The position numbers and the translations under genes are program-made. Shown piece by piece: positions 59,901 through 64,000 of a stretch of DNA of 64,000 nt (its first letter is position 1; the number at the start of each line of letters is the position of its first letter). This stretch comes from Bilabrum cf. latius. Lineage: Eukaryota > Bigyra: Bicosoecida > Bigyra > Bicosoecida. The stretch spans positions 1 through 64,000 of the forward strand of contig OZ237742.1 of NCBI GenBank assembly GCA_965178125.1. Reading direction: 5' to 3'. The notes beneath the pieces are model-generated. The model was not told the origin of the DNA. It saw nothing but the letters and a program-made list of their open reading frames with translations, and did not search any database.

Positions 59901-62900
59901 AGCGATGGGCCGTCCGCGACAATGAGGGAGGTGCCGATCCTATCCAGCTCTGCGATGGCCTGTCGAGGGCGCCAGATGCACAGCCAGTCGTTTCGCAGTT
60001 CTTGCAGTCTGGCGTACATGTGCAGAGGAAACATGGCGACAACGTATGCACCGAGCGGGGTGTGCGCCCCAAGCTCGGCCCCACCTTCTGCAGTGCTTGA
60101 CCGCAGAATGTTGTTGATGAGCGTCTGCCTGTCGCTCGAATGAAACAAGCTGCTGCCACGACCCACGCTCTGCCTCGTTACAACGGTGAGGGTAACTCGT
60201 CTCCGTCCAGCAGGCAGACTCGAGAATCGGGGTGCCGCGGCTCCTGCAGATGGACTCTTGGTGGTCTCCACTTTCCCATTGATGGACCCCTCCGTTGTCC
60301 AGCTTTCTGCATCGTCCTCGATGATCGTTGGTAGGAACGCATGCCTGGTGCTGCGTCGAAACCGCGACCAACCGCCATCTCTCCGGCGCAGTCGGAGCCG
60401 GAGGCGCTCTGCCTCCTCCTCGAGTCTCCACTCCGGAGCACGGATCTTGATGAGCCACTTGCGCCTGGACAGCGATCGCACTCGCTTTGCTTTGAGGCCA
60501 GCCGCGCGGAGAGAGGAGAGGATCTCCTCACACTTGTGCGCATTCCGCAGGTCTTCCTCTTCTTCTTCATCGGGCTTGCGTCGCCTGCCAGCAGCGGAGC
60601 CACCGGGCCGATCGCTGCCGCGCCCCCCATGGCCTGGCTTGGTGCCCCCCTCCGTGTCCGAGCCCGCATCGTACCGCCTCGCCTTGCTAGACTTCACTCC
60701 TTCTGGCGTGTCAGCGAATGCCACTGACTTCTTTCCATGCGCCTCTCGCACGGAGCGCAACGCGCGGGAATTGGGCTTTGGCACACGAGGCTCAGAGTCT
60801 TCTAGTTTGTTCGACAGAGGCTGCTGGTCAACAGGAACAACGCTGCCGTGTCCAGGCTAGCTGGTGTCGTAGTCATCCGATGAGGCCGAGATAGAGTCAG
60901 AGTCACTCAAAGATGCACTATCGCTGTGCCGGATGCCATCTGCGAGCGAGGGCTTGCCCAGGAGAGAGTTGGTGCGAGCCTACGCCGATGAACCCTTAAC
61001 CATATCCGGAATGCCATCAGCATCATCTTCATCGCTGTCATCGTCTCGATCTGATAGAGGCAAGGAGGCCAGCCTTCGCGATGGGGTCGCTCTGATGTGA
61101 GACGGGTAATTCATCGGCTGCTTGCCGAACTGCATCACCATCTTGTTTGCAGCTGCAATCGCGTCGGCTCGACGTCGAGCCTGCTGCAAAGCAGCTACTT
61201 GCGCCTGGTCAAAGGCTACTCGCACAATAACTGCGAAATCATAAGAATCCTCGTTGAGGGCATCAGACCGCCGGAAGTGGGCTCGCTTGCGAGCAGTGTC
61301 CGAGTCTTCATCGCTCAGCGCGAGACCGCGAGACTGCCTGATTCGACGACGGCTGTCTTTCTAGCGATCAGGTGTCCCAGCACGACTGCTTCCGGTGGAG
61401 CCTTGGGAAGGCTTCTCCTCTTCGTCAATCACAATGCTGTGGCAAGAAGACTGCCGCGAGCGAGGACCGGTGATGTCAGAGGCCGACACGCCATCAACCT
61501 ACTAAGGCTGTTGAGCTGCTGCCCCCTGCTTCACGAGGGGTGATTTTCGCTGCCGCAAGCTAGACCCTACCTCTTGCACAGGAGATACTGGGGTTGCTTT
61601 CCGCAGTGAACTCTTGGTCGGCAGCTTCTCCTTTGGAACGGGCGCCACTCCAGCAGCATTCGCCTCGAAGGAATGCGATTCATCTCGGCGAAGCACATCT
61701 GCGCGGTCTGTTTCGCCAGTGTTATGACCGCCTAGGTCAAGCCCGACTTCCGGCACAACAGTTGTGCGCTTCTGGATCAGGATGCTGCACCTAGATACTT
61801 TGCCCCTCCCGTGGTCCTTCCTGAACCTCTTTCTCCATTTCTTCTCCTTCTTGGACATGTCATGTGACCCTACGTACTCAATACGCTCTTCCTCAACCTC
61901 CTCTTCAGTTCCATAGCCCTCCTCGTCTTGCTCTGATTCAGAATAGCTGGCACTAGCAGCGACCTGAGCAATGGCTGCAGGCGCCTCGCGGTCTGCAGGT
62001 TTCGCCCTACGCCTGGACATACTCCGTCCCATCTCAGGTGGGCGAGCAAGTTGATGGTCCTCTGAACCGTTTGAGTCAGGGACGCTGGGTAGTGGGGCAC
62101 TAGGAGCAGCCTCTCCTGGCATGATAGACCACCTAGCTCGACGCACAGTCCTTCGGACCTCGACATTGGCCGAGCCGAGCGAAGTGCCCGAGTCTGAATC
62201 GCTGTCGTGAACAGACTGAAACTCGGCGCTGCCATGGCTAGCATCAGAATGGCTCGCTACATCTACCAATGACTCCTGCCCCCTCGCAGAGAATACCCGT
62301 TTGCCCTCCACACTAGCCACGCTGCCTCGATCCTCCCTGTCGAATGCACTTGCAGCCTGCCCTGCCTCCTAGCCGGCGCAGCTGTCGATACTCCGATCAT
62401 CGTCGGTACACTGCACGTCATTATCGTAGCCAAGCATACCCCGTGGGGGCGAATTTCCGGTGCGCCCGTGCTTGTGATCGGAGACATCCTTCTAACGCCT
62501 GCTAAACGGCGCGCTAGGGCATGCAGCATCACCACTTCGATGCCCCTGCTTCGATTGACCGCGGCTCAATGCATTCTTGTGCCGAGGGGAGTCTAGTACA
62601 GAGTCATTTCGCCGCTTGGTGTCAATATCTCGTCGCCGCCTTGATTTGGACGAGACACCCACCTTGGTCCGCACACGCCTGCCCGCATCGGCCTGCAAGT
62701 GCACGCCGCTGTCCGGCACCCCACTCGTCTCTCTGCTGGCTCCCTCTCTCTTGTGGGTCGATGACCGCCTCGAGCGACTCCGATGCCGGCTAGACACCTG
62801 GCGGCTTTCGCTGGGAGTCGGCCTGTCGCTCGACTGCTGCAGGTCGGAGTGCGGCTGGCGCTGGCCTGTCTTGCGGCCTGCTCCGATCGCAGAGGTACCC

Positions 62901-63304
62901 CCTTCGTGCCACCGCCTCTGCTCCACAACCACCATTTCATCACCATCACTACGAGCATGTGGTGGCAGTGCGGTCTCTTGTGCGGGCTTGTCCCTACCCG
63001 AAGCGGCAGGGGAGACAGGTCTGACAGGACCAGGAAGATGCCGGCCTTGCCGCTTCTTTCGCTAGGACCGCCGACCTGAACTTGAATTGACGACCACATT
63101 ATGCGAATCTTTGTGAACTCCTCGGCGACTGCTACGATGCCCATGCCTTCGATTTCGCCTTGACGTGGCTTCCCGTGGTACCGAGGATGCCACCTTGTCA
63201 TCTGCGGGGTCTTCCCTGTCCTGCCTGCCAAGTATTCCATCGGCCGCCACACCACGTGGACTTCCTGCAATACTCTTGTGCACATAAGCATCCAGCTTGC
63301 GCAT
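56991..63304 (-). CDS. Anoctamin (TMEM16) with giant N-terminal extension, 2,071 aa
   Basis: Exon 1 is 63304-57529 and exon 2 is 57430-56991; the 98-95-bp-class intron GTGAGT...CCGCAG (57528-57431) joins ATG-C to TC as M-L-I-Q-F-G-Y. Anoctamins are Ca-activated lipid scramblases or anion channels. Order: ~1,000 disordered Arg/Ser/Asp-rich residues; an anoctamin cytosolic part (SSDRQTLINNIL...GAYVVAMFPLHMYARLQELR, about 60120-59990); an unusual Cys-rich insert with one hydrophobic segment (about 59660-58930); then QPLDRIAAYFGE, F-A-W-L-E-Y-Y-T-H-W and the remaining membrane helices. All five acidic Ca-site positions have a match: Glu in W-N-T-A-L-E-V-V-L-P, Asp and Glu in N-D-Y-A-E-M, Glu and Asp in N-N-L-I-E-M-R-T-D-A. 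In-frame TAGs: 17 (63062 to 58028). Stop TGA. The start at 63304 is the first ATG after a TGA at 63593; a separate upstream gene fused in by this reading is possible but no stop divides them. Confidence 0.85.
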
Positions 63305-63825
63305 TCCAAAAGAGCTCCTTTCATCGTTGATTCCGTCGAATCGACCAGTATCTGCGATACGTACAGATAAGGATAGGATGCGCAGTACTATCCAGGAGCC
63401 GACGCAAGGAGAATTGTCATGAACGAACTGCACACACCTTCGGGGATATCGTCTTGGGATGGAGCGATACTGCTCGCACGGGGTGATACGAACAACGCCT
63501 GCTTCCGCCTCTTTCTGCTACCTCGGCTCTGTCTTTGCAGCTACGGAGAGAGACCATCGTCCGAGAGATTCGCAAGACCTATTGATCCTGATTCATTGCT
63601 ATCAACAGGAGACAGGGCACTAATTGGCGACACCATGATTGCCCCAATTGTGTGACCTCAACGTTCGCGAAGGATGAAATAGCACGTTACAAAGGAACCG
63701 CAACGGCGATTGCTCAAGTTTGCACCGTAGCAGCAAATATTAGCCGCAATTGCAGCAATTACTTGCTTTACGAACCTGCTTTTTAATCTTTCAAGGTATC
63801 CAGCGGTTCTGATTGGAATACAACC
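63305..63825. other. Divergent intergenic region
   Basis: About 520 bp. It contains a plus-strand ATG ORF (63419-63655, 78 codons, TGA) without recognisable features, not called as a gene. Confidence 0.4.
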
Positions 63826-63896
63826 ATGCAGTTGTCAGGTGCAGCAGCTCCATTTTTTGGATCCATGTTCTTTCGAGAGGATTTTGACTTTGCCCC
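63826..63896 (+). CDS. Possible first exon of a gene leaving the window
   Basis: ATG at 63826 opens a 23-codon frame (MQLSGAAAPFFGSMFFREDF...) that ends exactly at a strong 5' splice site, CC|GTAAGT (63897). The following 100 bases hold no clear acceptor in frame. The rest of the gene would lie to the right of the window. Confidence 0.35.
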
Positions 63897-64000
63897 GTAA
63901 GTCTACCGCAGCCGGGGTGATAATCGGAGTACCATTTATTCTGGTGCTGAAGGGATCCGCTGATCATCGCGCTGCTCCAATTCTTTGCAAGTCGCAGGTT

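Overview
The window is nuclear DNA of a flagellated, GC-rich protist. Evidence: GT-AG introns (I place five, 88-248 bp, inside recognisable genes), a long (CCCTAA)n telomere-type array, two inner-arm axonemal dynein proteins, and eukaryote-only families (prohibitin-2, DPH1, a USP40-type deubiquitinase, anoctamin). No bacterial operon, rRNA, tRNA or CRISPR array was seen. I cannot name the species.

The key to the coding content is a non-standard genetic code. Under the standard code every large gene appears shattered by TAG. Read with TAG as sense, the pieces lie in one frame and join into ORFs of 200-2,071 codons ending at TAA or TGA. About 70 in-frame TAGs fall in 12 genes. Two sit at columns that are nearly always glutamine: V-A-L-[Q]-x-P-E-G of DPH1 (37035) and [Q]-H-D-V-Q-E of the USP domain (47810). 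TAG is therefore read as Gln, while TAA and TGA still terminate. All protein lengths below use this reading.

Layout. 1-7,940: two divergent orphan genes, a giant Pro/Ala/Gln-rich ORF running off the left edge and an acidic protein. 8.2-12.1 kb: a minisatellite of related 19-23 bp modules. 12.1-31.7 kb: five tandem composite satellite blocks built from a 410-bp unit, a linker, a 167-bp unit, a second linker and a 155-bp unit; short and long blocks alternate, giving a super-repeat of about 8.3 kb. 31,791-32,065: an internal (CCCTAA)n array, then a 53-bp minisatellite to 32,845. 33-64 kb: a gene-dense arm with a secreted protein, a small basic protein, DPH1, DNALI1 (p28), an unassigned gene, a coiled-coil protein, a ZMYND12-like protein, an SMP-30/gluconolactonase protein, PHB2, USP40-like, a 1,228-aa orphan, a 2,071-aa anoctamin, and the first exon of a gene leaving the right edge.

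Functional links: DNALI1 and the ZMYND12-like protein belong to the same class of inner-arm dynein and lie about 4 kb apart. Two head-to-head pairs (ZMYND12-like/SMP-30, 112 bp apart; PHB2/USP40-like, 252 bp apart) probably share promoters. The internal telomere array is oriented as the left end of the gene-dense arm, so the satellite block and left genes lie beyond what looks like a former, or mis-joined, chromosome end.
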